Position numbers and translations under genes: made by a program. Below are positions 1-8,848 of a stretch of DNA of 22,357 nt, in pieces. Under the pieces are notes generated by a model. It was given only the letters and a program-made list of their open reading frames with translations. It had not been told where the DNA came from and did no database searches. The stretch comes from DATAEK01 sp036258055. Lineage in GTDB: Bacteria > Acidobacteriota > Vicinamibacteria > Vicinamibacterales > 2-12-FULL-66-21. How positions within the stretch are numbered: the stretch's first letter is position 1; every line of letters begins with the position of its first letter. The DNA is taken from assembly GCA_036258055.1 (NCBI GenBank), contig DATAEK010000378.1, positions 1 to 22,357 of the forward strand, written 5' to 3'.

Positions 1-3000
1 AGCCGGCGTCTGATCATCGAATCGATCACCATGACCGATTGGGACATGGTGGTCGAGTCGTTCGCAAACGGCCGTCACAACTTCCCCAGGTTCACACGCC
101 AGTCGAAGAACCAGGGACCCAGCCGCTTCACGACGACGCTCGCGTCCGTAGTCGCGAGCCGCGGGCAGTTCACCTACGACGATCACGGGACGCCGTGGAG
201 CACCGTCGTTCGCAACCTCACGGTCCAGGTGTACCACCCGCTGAACGAGTACGTCGGCGTCGCCTCGTTCTCGAACGGCACGGTCCGCATCCAGGCCTAC
301 GAGCCGTTCCGGACCGACGCGAAGATGCGCTTCAAGATCGATGGAGGCAAGGTCCACATCGATCACATGGACCTCAGCGGTGACGGCTCGCGATCGGTCG
401 TGACCGGCGACGTCGATCTCGCGCACTGGCCGGAACAGCTCTATCAGGTGCACTCGAAGATCGACTTCCCGACGCAGAGAGGGATTTTTTTCCACAAGGA
501 CAAGTTCACGGTCTCGGGCACTGGAGACTTCGACGGGACGTTTCACCTGTTCAAAAAGCCGGAAGGGGGAACGGGCCGTGAGCTCAAGGGCACCTTCAGA
601 AGCCCGGTCGCCGGCGTGAACGCCTGGCGCTTCCCGGACCTGCGGGGGTCTGTTCTGTGGGTTCCCGATCGACTCGAAATCACGAACGCCACGTCGCAGC
701 TCTACGGCGGTACCGCGCGGTTCGACTATCGCATGGGCCCGTTTGGTGCCAGCACGCCGGCCCACGCCCGATGGGACGTCGACTACAAGAACGTCGATCT
801 CGCGCAGTTGACCGACTTCCTCGAAACCGAGGGGATCCGGCTCGCCGGCCGCGGGTCGGGCCACAACTCGCTCGATTGGCCGCTCGGCAAATGGGCAGAG
901 AAGCGCGGCAAGGGCGAGGTGATCGCCGAAGCGCCGGCGGGCACACGCATCATGACGCGCGCGATCCCGGCCGCGATTGCCGCCGAGCGAGCCGCGCTTC
1001 CGCCCGAAGCGGGGCCCTTCAATCCACACCTGCCGCTCGACTACGTGCCCATTGCGGGCCGGGTCGTCTACGCGCTCGATCCCGAGTGGATCACGCTCGA
1101 CCCGAGCTGGACGGCCACGCCCATGACCTACGTCGAGTACGAGGGACGGACGGCATTCGGGCAACGGTCGCGAATTCCGTTTCACGTCACCAGCCTGGAC
1201 TGGCAGGAGAGCGATCGCGTCCTCGCCGGCATCATGACGGCGTTCGGTGCTCCGACGGGCGCCGTCTCGGTTGGCGGCACGGGAGAGTTCGACGGCGTGA
1301 TGCTCGAAGCGTTCACGCGTCCCCGTATCGAGGGCACGTTCACGGGCGATCACATGCGCGCCTGGAACGTGGAATGGGGCAGCGGCCGGGCCACGCTCGC
1401 GATCGAGAACGGCTACGTCTTCATTACCGAGAGCGTCGTGAGGTCCGGAGCATCCGAGATCCACGCCGATGGGCAGTTTTCGCTCGGCTACCCGAGAAAG
1501 GATGGCGGCGAGGAGATCAACGCGCGCGTGCTCGTCAATCGCCGGCCGGTCTCGGACCTGCGGCATGCGTTCGGGCTCGACGACTACCCTGTCGAAGGCG
1601 CGCTCTCAGGCGAGTTCCATCTGTTCGGCAAGTACGAGACGCCGTTCGGGTTCGGCCACATGCAGATCGACGCCGGCGTGGCCTACGGCGAGACGTTCGA
1701 GCGCGCGACGTCGGCGCTGCGCTTCGAAGGCGGGGGCGTGCGGCTCGACGGGATCGACATCGCCAAGAGCACCGGGCGGGTGACTGGCGCGGCGTTCGTC
1801 GGATGGGACGGCAGTTATTCGTTCAACGCCGACGGCACGAAGATTCCCGTCGAGTCGCTGAAGACGGCCTCGCTGCCGCGCGCTCCGCTGTCGGGCGTCC
1901 TGCAGTTCAATGCCACCGGCACCGGATTGTTCGACGATCCACGTTACGACGTGAAGCTCACGACGGACGACCTCTTCGCGGGTGACGAAGGGATCGGGCA
2001 GTTGACTGGACGGCTCGCGCTCCGCGGAGAGCTGTTGACGGTCGAGCTCGAGGTCGCCTCGAGCCGTCTGGCGGTATCCGGGTCGGGCCGCATCGCCTTG
2101 ACGCCTGAAATGGACGCGGAGCTGATGATCCGCTTCAATGAGACCTCACTCGACCCTTACGTCAGGTTCTTCGAGCCGCGTCTTTCGCCCTTCACGAACG
2201 CCGTCGCCGGCGGCACCATACGTGTCGTCGGCGAACTGACGGATCCCCATCACATCGTCGTCGACGGAAAAGTCGAGCAGCTCGACCTCAAACTCTTCGA
2301 CTACCGCCTGCGCAATGAGGGACCGATCGAGATCACGCTCGATCGCGATGTCGTGCGTGTCGATCGCCTGAAGCTGTCTGGCGAGGGAACCGAGCTCCAG
2401 GTCACGGGTCACGCGGCTCTCGATCAGAACGAAGTGCAGGTCGAGGCCTCAGGTGACGCGAACCTCGGGATTCTGCAGGGCTTCTTCCGTGAGATCCGCA
2501 GTCGTGGCACCGCCGCGCTGAAGGCCCAGGTCAGTGGCTCGCTCGACAAGCCGGTATTCTCAGGCAGCGCTTCCATCTCCGATGGCCGGCTGCGCTACAT
2601 GCCGGTCCCGCACGCGCTCGAAGCCATCAACGGGCGGATTACGTTCGACGCCGCCGGACTACGAATCGACGACGTGTCGGCGCGGCTGGGCGAAGGCGAC
2701 GTGCATTTCGGTGGCCGAATCGGCCTGGACGGCTTCGCACCGGGTGATATCACGCTCACGGCAACCGGCGAGCAGATGCGCGTGCGCTACCCCGAAGGCT
2801 TCGTCTCGCTCATCGATGCCGACCTCACGCTGCAGGGAACCCTCCAGGCGCTCGTGCTCAACGGCACCGTCAAGGTCCACAACGCCCTCTGGACGCGGCG
2901 GATCGAGGCCACGCCGGATCTTTTCAACCTTGGCGGCAGCGGCGCGGTGTCGGTGACGGCAGCGCCGGCCGCGCCCACGATTCCGCTGCGGCTGAACCTC

Positions 3001-3756
3001 GACATCGATGCCCCGAATGCCCTGCGGATCCAGAACAACATCGCCAACCTCGTCGCGAGCGCGGACCTCAAGCTGCAGGGCACTTACGATCAGCCCCGGC
3101 TCTTCGGCCACGCCGAGGTCGAGCGGGGCGATCTCGTCTTCGAGGGCAATCGCTACACGATTACCCGCGGCGGCATCGACTTCTTCAATCCCTCGCGCAT
3201 CGAGCCGGTCTTCGACATCGAAGCGGAGACCCGCGTACGGCTCCCCGGCACGACCTACCTCGTCACGGTGGGCTTCAACGGCACGACCAGCCGGTTCTCG
3301 CTGCCGCTCAATTCGGATCCGCCGTTGCCGGAGTCGGACATCATCTCGCTCCTGCTCGGGCAGACGATCGACGAGAACCCTGAGCTCCGGGCGCTCAGAC
3401 CTGAAGCGGCGCGCCAGACGGAGGAGTCGCTGCTGCGCGAAGCGGTTGCGCGCATTCTGACCAACCCGGTGTCCGCTCCCGTAAGCCGGATCATCGGCGA
3501 GAAGATCGGGATCGATACCGTCATCGCGCCGACGATCGGCACGGAGAGCGATCCGCTGTCGCCGTCAGCAAGGCTCATCCTGGGCCGGCGGATTTCGAAC
3601 CGCGCCTACCTCACGTTCGCGCGCGCGCTGGGCACGACGCAGCGCGAGCAGATCATCGTTCTCGAGTACGACCAGAACGACCGCGTCGGCTGGGTCATTA
3701 CCCAGACCGGAGACCGGACGTTCGCCCTCGACTTCCGGGTGCGGCACAGGTTCTGA
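1..3756 (+). CDS. tamB: TamB-family translocation/assembly protein (DUF490), 5' truncated by window edge
   Basis: The reading frame is open from base 1, so the gene starts upstream; the ATG at 31 is internal. About 1251 residues are visible, close to full length for the family (E. coli TamB is about 1260). The protein is a long run of repetitive beta-strand segments with repeated Gly-Thr-Gly-type turns, as expected of the AsmA/TamB-type beta-taco that shields lipid across the periplasm. The last 350 or so residues match the DUF490/TamB C-terminal domain: a DxxTRVRLPGTTY-like strand near 3220-3260, the SDIISLLLGQ signature at about 3334-3363, and a final strand ending in Phe. Known members are anchored in the inner membrane at the N-terminus and contact an Omp85 partner at the C-terminus. 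The stop overlaps the start of the Omp85 gene by one base (TGATG), which indicates translational coupling. The left edge hides the expected N-terminal membrane anchor. Confidence 0.86.
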   Translation, partial: SRRLIIESITMTDWDMVVESFANGRHNFPRFTRQSKNQGPSRFTTTLASVVASRGQFTYDDHGTPWSTVVRNLTVQVYHPLNEYVGVASFSNGTVRIQAYEPFRTDAKMRFKIDGGKVHIDHMDLSGDGSRSVVTGDVDLAHWPEQLYQVHSKIDFPTQRGIFFHKDKFTVSGTGDFDGTFHLFKKPEGGTGRELKGTFRSPVAGVNAWRFPDLRGSVLWVPDRLEITNATSQLYGGTARFDYRMGPFGASTPAHARWDVDYKNVDLAQLTDFLETEGIRLAGRGSGHNSLDWPLGKWAEKRGKGEVIAEAPAGTRIMTRAIPAAIAAERAALPPEAGPFNPHLPLDYVPIAGRVVYALDPEWITLDPSWTATPMTYVEYEGRTAFGQRSRIPFHVTSLDWQESDRVLAGIMTAFGAPTGAVSVGGTGEFDGVMLEAFTRPRIEGTFTGDHMRAWNVEWGSGRATLAIENGYVFITESVVRSGASEIHADGQFSLGYPRKDGGEEINARVLVNRRPVSDLRHAFGLDDYPVEGALSGEFHLFGKYETPFGFGHMQIDAGVAYGETFERATSALRFEGGGVRLDGIDIAKSTGRVTGAAFVGWDGSYSFNADGTKIPVESLKTASLPRAPLSGVLQFNATGTGLFDDPRYDVKLTTDDLFAGDEGIGQLTGRLALRGELLTVELEVASSRLAVSGSGRIALTPEMDAELMIRFNETSLDPYVRFFEPRLSPFTNAVAGGTIRVVGELTDPHHIVVDGKVEQLDLKLFDYRLRNEGPIEITLDRDVVRVDRLKLSGEGTELQVTGHAALDQNEVQVEASGDANLGILQGFFREIRSRGTAALKAQVSGSLDKPVFSGSASISDGRLRYMPVPHALEAINGRITFDAAGLRIDDVSARLGEGDVHFGGRIGLDGFAPGDITLTATGEQMRVRYPEGFVSLIDADLTLQGTLQALVLNGTVKVHNALWTRRIEATPDLFNLGGSGAVSVTAAPAAPTIPLRLNLDIDAPNALRIQNNIANLVASADLKLQGTYDQPRLFGHAEVERGDLVFEGNRYTITRGGIDFFNPSRIEPVFDIEAETRVRLPGTTYLVTVGFNGTTSRFSLPLNSDPPLPESDIISLLLGQTIDENPELRALRPEAARQTEESLLREAVARILTNPVSAPVSRIIGEKIGIDTVIAPTIGTESDPLSPSARLILGRRISNRAYLTFARALGTTQREQIIVLEYDQNDRVGWVITQTGDRTFALDFRVRHRF

Positions 3757-6626
3757 TGCGGGTGGTCGCGACCATTTTCGTTCTGGCCGCTCTCGTTCAT
3801 CCGCTCGCGGCGCAAACACCCGAGACGAGCTACGTCGGGTGGCCGATCGAACAGGTCCAGGTCCTCATCGAAAGCCGTCCGAGCGTCGATCCCGCGCTCC
3901 TGGATCTGCTCGAGACGCGGGTCGGCCAGCCGCTCGCGATGGCCGACGTCCGGGAATCGATCACTCACCTCTACACTCTCGGGCGCTTCGAGGACGTGCG
4001 CGTGGACGCCGCGCCGTCGCCGTCAGGTGGCATCAGCCTGCGTTACGAGTTGACGCCGATCCATGGCGTCAGCGAGGTCGAGTTCGAAGGCGCCCTGGCG
4101 TTGTCGAAGGGCACGCTGCGCCGGGCGATGACTGAACGCTACGGCGCCACGCCGACGCTCGGGCGCGCGGCCGAAGTCGTGCGTCTCTTCGAGCAGGTCT
4201 ACCGGGATCGAGGCTATCTGAAACCGACCGTTCGAGCTGTTCCACGTCAGCTCCACGATCCCGATCGCACCGTGCTGACGTTCGAGATCGATGCCGGTCC
4301 CCTGGCGAGGATCCGCAACGTCGAGATCAATGGCAACCCGATGGCAGCACGCACGGAGGTGCTGGGCAAGCTTGCGGCGAACCCGTCGGATCCGTACCAG
4401 CAGACGGAACTGCAGCGCCGGCTGTCCGACTACATCGCGCGGCTCAAACGCCGCGGCTACTACGAAGCGAGCGCGACCCAGAACGCGCAGGTCTCGACTG
4501 ATAGCACGGCGGTGGACCTGACGCTCAATTTCCAGCCGGGACCCGTCGTAACCGTGACCTACGAGGGCGATCGTCTCCCGCCGGAGCGGCTCAAGGAGCT
4601 GGTGCCAATCGAGCGCGAGGGATCCGTCGACGAGGATCTGCTCGAGGATTCGGCGCAGGCCATCAGGACCCACCTCCACCAGCAGGGATACTGGAAGGCC
4701 GATGCGACCTGGCGGCGTCTGGAGACCGATGGCAAGCTCACCCTCGCGTTTCGCATCACCGCCGGCCGTCAGTACCACGTCGCGGATTTCGATCTCACTG
4801 GCAACAGCGCGATGAGCGCGGAGGAAATCCGGCCGCTGCTCGGCATGAAACCCGGCGATCTGTTCATCGACTCGAAATTGACGACCGGCGTTGCCACGGT
4901 CGCGGCACACTACCAGCAGCGCGGCTTCTCTCAAGTCCAGATCAAGACGGCGGCCACGGACAAGGGCAACGGGCTCGTCACGCCGGTCATCGTGGTGGTG
5001 GAGGGTCCTCGCACGCTGGTCGGCACGGTCACGATCGCAGGGAGCTCGGCGATCTCCGAGAACGAGATTCGAGCCCTGATCAAGACAGTGGAAGGCGAGC
5101 CGTTCTTTCAGCCGCGCATCGCGGCCGATCGTGACCGGGTCGTGCTCGAGTATCTCAACAACGGCTTCGCATCGATCGATGTTGGCGTCATCCCCGACTT
5201 CTCGGCCGACCGGACCCGCGTCAACCTGACGTTCAAGCTCACCGAGGGACCACAGACGCTCGTCGATCACATTCTGGTCGTCGGCAACCGGCGGACGGAT
5301 CCAAGCGTGATCCTGAACGAGATCCCGCTCAAGCCCGGCAAGCCGCTCGGACTCGAGGATCAAATCGAGAGCCAGCGGCGTCTGAGCTCGATGGGCCTGT
5401 TCCGGCGCGTGCGGATCACCGAGCTGAGACACGGCGGAACCCGCCACGACGTGCTGGTCACCGTCGAGGAAGCGGCGGCCACCAGCATCAGCTACGGCGG
5501 CGGCGTCGAGGCCACCCAGCGTCTGCGGGCGACCGGTCCCGGCGGTGAAGCGGAGCAGCATCTCGAGTTTGCGCCGCGCGGCTTCTTCGATATCGGCCGT
5601 CGCAACGTCGGCGGACGCAACCGAACGGTGGATCTCTACGCGCGCGTCAGCCTTCAACCACGCGATGCTCCGAACGATCCGTCGAAGGACGGCACCGGCT
5701 TGACCATCGGGGAGTATCGGGTCGTCGGCACGTATCGCGCACCGCGCGCGGTGTTCGGCGGCGACGCGACGCTGACGGCTGCGGCCGAACAGGGAATCCG
5801 TTCGTCGTTCAGTTTTACGAGGCAGGGTCTGAACGCGGACACGGTCCGTCGCCTCACCCAGACGACGCGCGTCACCGCCCGGTATTCCTTGAACTCGACG
5901 CACACGTTCAACGAGCGTCTGAGCGAAGAGGATCAGGCGACGATCGACCGGCTCTTCCCTCGTGTCCGGCTCTCCACGATCTCTGGAGCCGTCGCGCGCG
6001 ATACGCGAGACGACGTGCTGGATCCGGAACGAGGGACGTTCCTGAGCGCGGAGGCCAGTCTCGCGTCACGCGCGCTCGGCGGGCAGGTTGGCTTCATCAA
6101 AACCTACTTGCAGGGGTTCTGGTTCCACCGGCTGCCCGGCCGCAGGCGGATCGTGTTTGCGTCGCGGGCGACCATCGGTCTTGCCGACGGTTTTACGCGC
6201 CCTGGCGTCGACGAGAACGGCAACCCGATCCTGATCGAGGATCTGCCGGCGAGCGAGCGCTTTTTCGCCGGAGGCGACACCAGCATCCGCGGCTACGCGC
6301 TCGATACTGTGGGAGCGCCCAACACCATAACCGCGAACGGATTCCCCAAGGGAGGCAACGCCGTTCTGATCCTCAACGGCGAGCTGCGTGTGCCGGTGTG
6401 GCGGGAGTTCGGTACGGCCCTCTTCATCGACGGCGGCAACGTCTTCGAGCGGGTGACCGAGTTCGACCTCGGCGAGCTTCGCGGCGCGGTGGGCTTCGGC
6501 CTTCGCTATAAGTCGCCGCTCGGTCCGATTCGCGTCGATGTAGGGTTCAAGATGGACCGGCGGGAGATCGGTGGCCAACTCGAGCCGCGCACCGCGTGGC
6601 ATTTCAGCATCGGTCAGGCGTTCTGA
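3756..6626 (+). CDS. Omp85-family (BamA/TamA-type) outer-membrane assembly protein with seven POTRA-like repeats
   Basis: The 956-residue protein begins with a cleavable signal peptide (about residues 1-20, ending LAAQ). Residues about 28-576 contain seven POTRA-like modules, each carrying the helix-then-strand signature with Gly followed by an aromatic or hydrophobic residue. The Gly residues lie at about 76, 153, 234, 311, 390, 470 and 547, a period of 77-81. The C-terminal 380 residues form the Omp85 barrel: the loop 6 signature GGDTSIRGY (about 846-854), the FIDGGNVFE strand, and a terminal strand ending in Phe, as expected of a barrel protein inserted by the BAM machinery. E. coli BamA has five POTRAs and TamA has three, so this is a long variant. 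The tamB gene in front argues for a TamA-like role, but in phyla without a separate TamA one Omp85 protein may serve both roles. I therefore give no symbol. The ATG at 3756 overlaps the tamB stop. Confidence 0.93.
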   Translation: MRVVATIFVLAALVHPLAAQTPETSYVGWPIEQVQVLIESRPSVDPALLDLLETRVGQPLAMADVRESITHLYTLGRFEDVRVDAAPSPSGGISLRYELTPIHGVSEVEFEGALALSKGTLRRAMTERYGATPTLGRAAEVVRLFEQVYRDRGYLKPTVRAVPRQLHDPDRTVLTFEIDAGPLARIRNVEINGNPMAARTEVLGKLAANPSDPYQQTELQRRLSDYIARLKRRGYYEASATQNAQVSTDSTAVDLTLNFQPGPVVTVTYEGDRLPPERLKELVPIEREGSVDEDLLEDSAQAIRTHLHQQGYWKADATWRRLETDGKLTLAFRITAGRQYHVADFDLTGNSAMSAEEIRPLLGMKPGDLFIDSKLTTGVATVAAHYQQRGFSQVQIKTAATDKGNGLVTPVIVVVEGPRTLVGTVTIAGSSAISENEIRALIKTVEGEPFFQPRIAADRDRVVLEYLNNGFASIDVGVIPDFSADRTRVNLTFKLTEGPQTLVDHILVVGNRRTDPSVILNEIPLKPGKPLGLEDQIESQRRLSSMGLFRRVRITELRHGGTRHDVLVTVEEAAATSISYGGGVEATQRLRATGPGGEAEQHLEFAPRGFFDIGRRNVGGRNRTVDLYARVSLQPRDAPNDPSKDGTGLTIGEYRVVGTYRAPRAVFGGDATLTAAAEQGIRSSFSFTRQGLNADTVRRLTQTTRVTARYSLNSTHTFNERLSEEDQATIDRLFPRVRLSTISGAVARDTRDDVLDPERGTFLSAEASLASRALGGQVGFIKTYLQGFWFHRLPGRRRIVFASRATIGLADGFTRPGVDENGNPILIEDLPASERFFAGGDTSIRGYALDTVGAPNTITANGFPKGGNAVLILNGELRVPVWREFGTALFIDGGNVFERVTEFDLGELRGAVGFGLRYKSPLGPIRVDVGFKMDRREIGGQLEPRTAWHFSIGQAF

Positions 6627-6628
6627 TC

Positions 6629-7267
6629 ATGACGACTGTCAGGACCGTCGTTGCCGCGATCGCGTTACTGGTCCTGCCTGTCGCGGCCGGCGCGGAGATC
6701 ATCGATCGCATCCTCGCCGTCGTCGGCGGAGAGTTGATCATGCTGTCGGACGCCACCCTCGCACGGCGGCTGGCGCTCGTGCCCGCTCCGGCATCCGATC
6801 GGGATGGGACCCGCACTGCACTCGACGCGCTCATCGAGCGTCAGCTCGAGCTCATCGAGGTCAACCGGTATCTCCCGCCCGAGCCCGCCGAGGCCACGAT
6901 TCAGTCGCGTCTGGCCGCCATACGGTCGCGCTTCGCCTCCGACGATGAGCTCGACAGAGTGTTGACGCAGTACGGCTACACCCGTGAACAGCTGCGTCTC
7001 CGGCTGCGCGACGACCTCCGGATCGAGGGTTACCTCTCGCAGCGCTTCGATGCGGCCGCGCAGCCCTCCGATGAGGAAGTCCTCGAGTACTACCGGGCGC
7101 ACGAAGGCGATTTCACGAGGGACGGCGCACCACGTCCGTACGCCGAGGTCAGGGACGAGGTCAAGGCGCGGCTGCTGCGTGAGCGCCGAGAGGCCGCCAT
7201 GCGGGACTGGATCGCGGGACTTCGACGCCGGGTCGAGATCAGCGACCTGTATCTTTCCGGAAAGTAG
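6629..7267 (+). CDS. SurA-like periplasmic chaperone, N-terminal domain plus C-terminal helix, no parvulin domain
   Basis: The 212-residue exported protein has a signal peptide at about 1-22 (hydrophobic core, then VAAGAE). The mature N-terminus (IIDRILAVVGGELIMLSD) matches the conserved opening strand and helix of SurA/SurA_N proteins. Helical chaperone-type sequence follows to about residue 150, and then a C-terminal segment (YAEVRDEVKARLLRER..., about 171-205) resembles the last helix and strand of SurA. The parvulin-type prolyl isomerase domain that SurA normally inserts between these parts is missing: only about 15 residues separate them. A chaperone function for outer-membrane proteins without isomerase activity is inferred. 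I chose the ATG at 6629 because it lies 2 bases after the Omp85 stop and begins the signal peptide; an in-frame ATG at 6596 would add 11 polar residues. The operon position suggests that it delivers clients to the adjacent Omp85 protein. The stop codon abuts the stop of the convergent glycosyltransferase gene. Confidence 0.8.
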   Translation: MTTVRTVVAAIALLVLPVAAGAEIIDRILAVVGGELIMLSDATLARRLALVPAPASDRDGTRTALDALIERQLELIEVNRYLPPEPAEATIQSRLAAIRSRFASDDELDRVLTQYGYTREQLRLRLRDDLRIEGYLSQRFDAAAQPSDEEVLEYYRAHEGDFTRDGAPRPYAEVRDEVKARLLRERREAAMRDWIAGLRRRVEISDLYLSGK

Positions 7268-8824
7268 CTACTGCAGTCTGAAGATTCGCAGCTCCGGTCC
7301 CGGATGCTGCGGTGACGGCGTGAACCGCACGAGCTCCACGCTCTGCTCGAAGAGACGCATATACGCCGCGTACTCGTCCGGGCGCTTGTGCGGCTCGTCC
7401 ATGACGCTGCCGTAGGCCTGTGAGGAGGCCACGAGGTACTGGAAGCCGTCTTTCACGAAATCGGCGTGCTCCCTCGGCTCCTTCGTCAGGTGATCGGCGA
7501 TGAGCCTGGGAAAGTGCGTGGCGCGATAGCCCTCGGGCGTCAGAAGCAGGATGCGCGTCTCGATGGCAATCGTCGACTGTTTCGGGACGTTGTCGAGAAT
7601 CCACTCGTGCGCCTGCTCGACGGTGCTCGTCCGGCCAATATCGCGGTCGAAGGAGATTGCTTGCAACGTCGGCGGCAACAGTGCCGCGACCGTCAGCGCG
7701 ACGATGAGCGCGGTGCGCGGTGCCCGCGGGATCTCGTAGCGGCGCAACAGGCTGACCCCGGAAATCACGGCAACCGCGATGAGCACGCACAGCGACGGCA
7801 TCAGCGGCAGCAGGTAACGTCCGAACACGAGCCGCTGATCCGAGATGAAGCTGTAGTAGAGGAGCGGGAACCCGGCGGCGAGCGCCCATTTGACGCGGCC
7901 CGGTCCGCGGATCAGACGATTGATCGCGAGCACGACCCCGACACCCGCGAGCAGCACGGCTGGCCATCCGAGGACGAGCCGCATGTGCTTCAGGTAGAGG
8001 ATCCAGGCCGGTTCAGGCGGTGGTGCCGTATTCCGGTACTCGCTGGCAAGTCGGGCAAAGCCATTGAGGAACCCGGGCAGGTCCAGCACGGAGTACGGCG
8101 CGGCAACGAGGAACGCGCCGCCGCACCCGGCGATCGCAGCGAGCGCACAGACGAGCCGCGAAGGCGACGCCGGAATCGTCATCCAGCAGGCCAGGAGCGG
8201 CATCATGAGTGCGAGCGCGCCGTTGTACTTCGTGGCAGTCGCCAGGCCGGCCGCGACGCCAGCCCACATGAAGGCGGCCGCCGTCCCGCGTTCGTGCGCG
8301 CGCAAGGACAGCAGCAGCGTCAGAGTCACGAGAAACGTCAGTGGGACGTCGGTCAGGACGTAGTGCGATTGACGGACGTGCAGCGGCAGCACCGCGAGCA
8401 GTCCCGCTGCCAGAAGTGCATGCCGGGCGCCCCAACGCAGTCCGATCGAGAACACGAGCAGGACATTGGCGACCCCGATCGCCGCCGTCATGGCCCGTCC
8501 CCAGATGTAGAACATGTCGGCGCCGGCCTGATCCAGCGACGACCACATCCCGCGCATGGCGCCGACGAGAAAGCGGACGCACGAAACGGCAAGCTGTACG
8601 TAGATGTAGAGCGTCGGGTAGTCGAAGAAGTGCGGGTGGAGCGATCCGCTCTTCATCATGTTGACGGCCCGTTCCATGATCTCGGGTTCGTCGACGCCGA
8701 GGGAGAACGGGATGCCGTGGTCGAGCGCCCAGAAGCGCAGCACGGCCGCGAGGATCAGGATCGACGCCAGGCCGATCTTCGACGGATGCAGATCGCCGGC
8801 TTCGCGCCATTCGCGCTGGGTCAT
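7268..8824 (-). CDS. GT-C membrane glycosyltransferase (GT39/ArnT-like)
   Basis: The 518-residue polytopic membrane protein has about ten or more hydrophobic segments. After the first membrane segment (about 16-34) comes the acidic motif DEPE at residues 45-48, the position of the catalytic Asp of GT-C enzymes such as protein O-mannosyltransferases and ArnT. A second loop acid follows in LTDVPLTF, and then ATKYNG and the GRYLLPLMP motif typical of the PMT_2 (GT39/GT83-like) family. Such enzymes transfer a sugar from a polyprenyl-phosphate carrier to lipid, glycan or protein on the periplasmic side. The acceptor cannot be read from the sequence. It is the last gene of the minus-strand glycan operon, 24 bases after the preceding GT4 gene; an AGGTG stretch about 5 bases before the ATG may be its ribosome site. 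Its stop is directly adjacent to that of the SurA-like gene. Confidence 0.82.
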   Translation of the reverse strand: MTQREWREAGDLHPSKIGLASILILAAVLRFWALDHGIPFSLGVDEPEIMERAVNMMKSGSLHPHFFDYPTLYIYVQLAVSCVRFLVGAMRGMWSSLDQAGADMFYIWGRAMTAAIGVANVLLVFSIGLRWGARHALLAAGLLAVLPLHVRQSHYVLTDVPLTFLVTLTLLLSLRAHERGTAAAFMWAGVAAGLATATKYNGALALMMPLLACWMTIPASPSRLVCALAAIAGCGGAFLVAAPYSVLDLPGFLNGFARLASEYRNTAPPPEPAWILYLKHMRLVLGWPAVLLAGVGVVLAINRLIRGPGRVKWALAAGFPLLYYSFISDQRLVFGRYLLPLMPSLCVLIAVAVISGVSLLRRYEIPRAPRTALIVALTVAALLPPTLQAISFDRDIGRTSTVEQAHEWILDNVPKQSTIAIETRILLLTPEGYRATHFPRLIADHLTKEPREHADFVKDGFQYLVASSQAYGSVMDEPHKRPDEYAAYMRLFEQSVELVRFTPSPQHPGPELRIFRLQ

Positions 8825-8848
8825 TCAGACACCTGAAACGTCAGCTTA

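Noticed and set aside
485..491. T7 run in tamB as a possible slippage or frameshift site
   Set aside because: The frame continues intact on both sides with normal TamB sequence; a single seven-base run is not evidence of programmed slippage.
4023..5903. Long minus-strand open frame (626 codons) inside the Omp85 gene
   Set aside because: It lies wholly antisense to a gene with clear domains; its composition is Arg/Asp-rich with no signal, membrane segment or motif, as expected for antisense of GC-rich coding DNA.
7466..8836. Plus-strand open frame of 456 codons across the GT-C gene
   Set aside because: It is antisense to a well-supported membrane enzyme and consists of charged low-complexity sequence (Arg, Asp, Glu, His, Gln).
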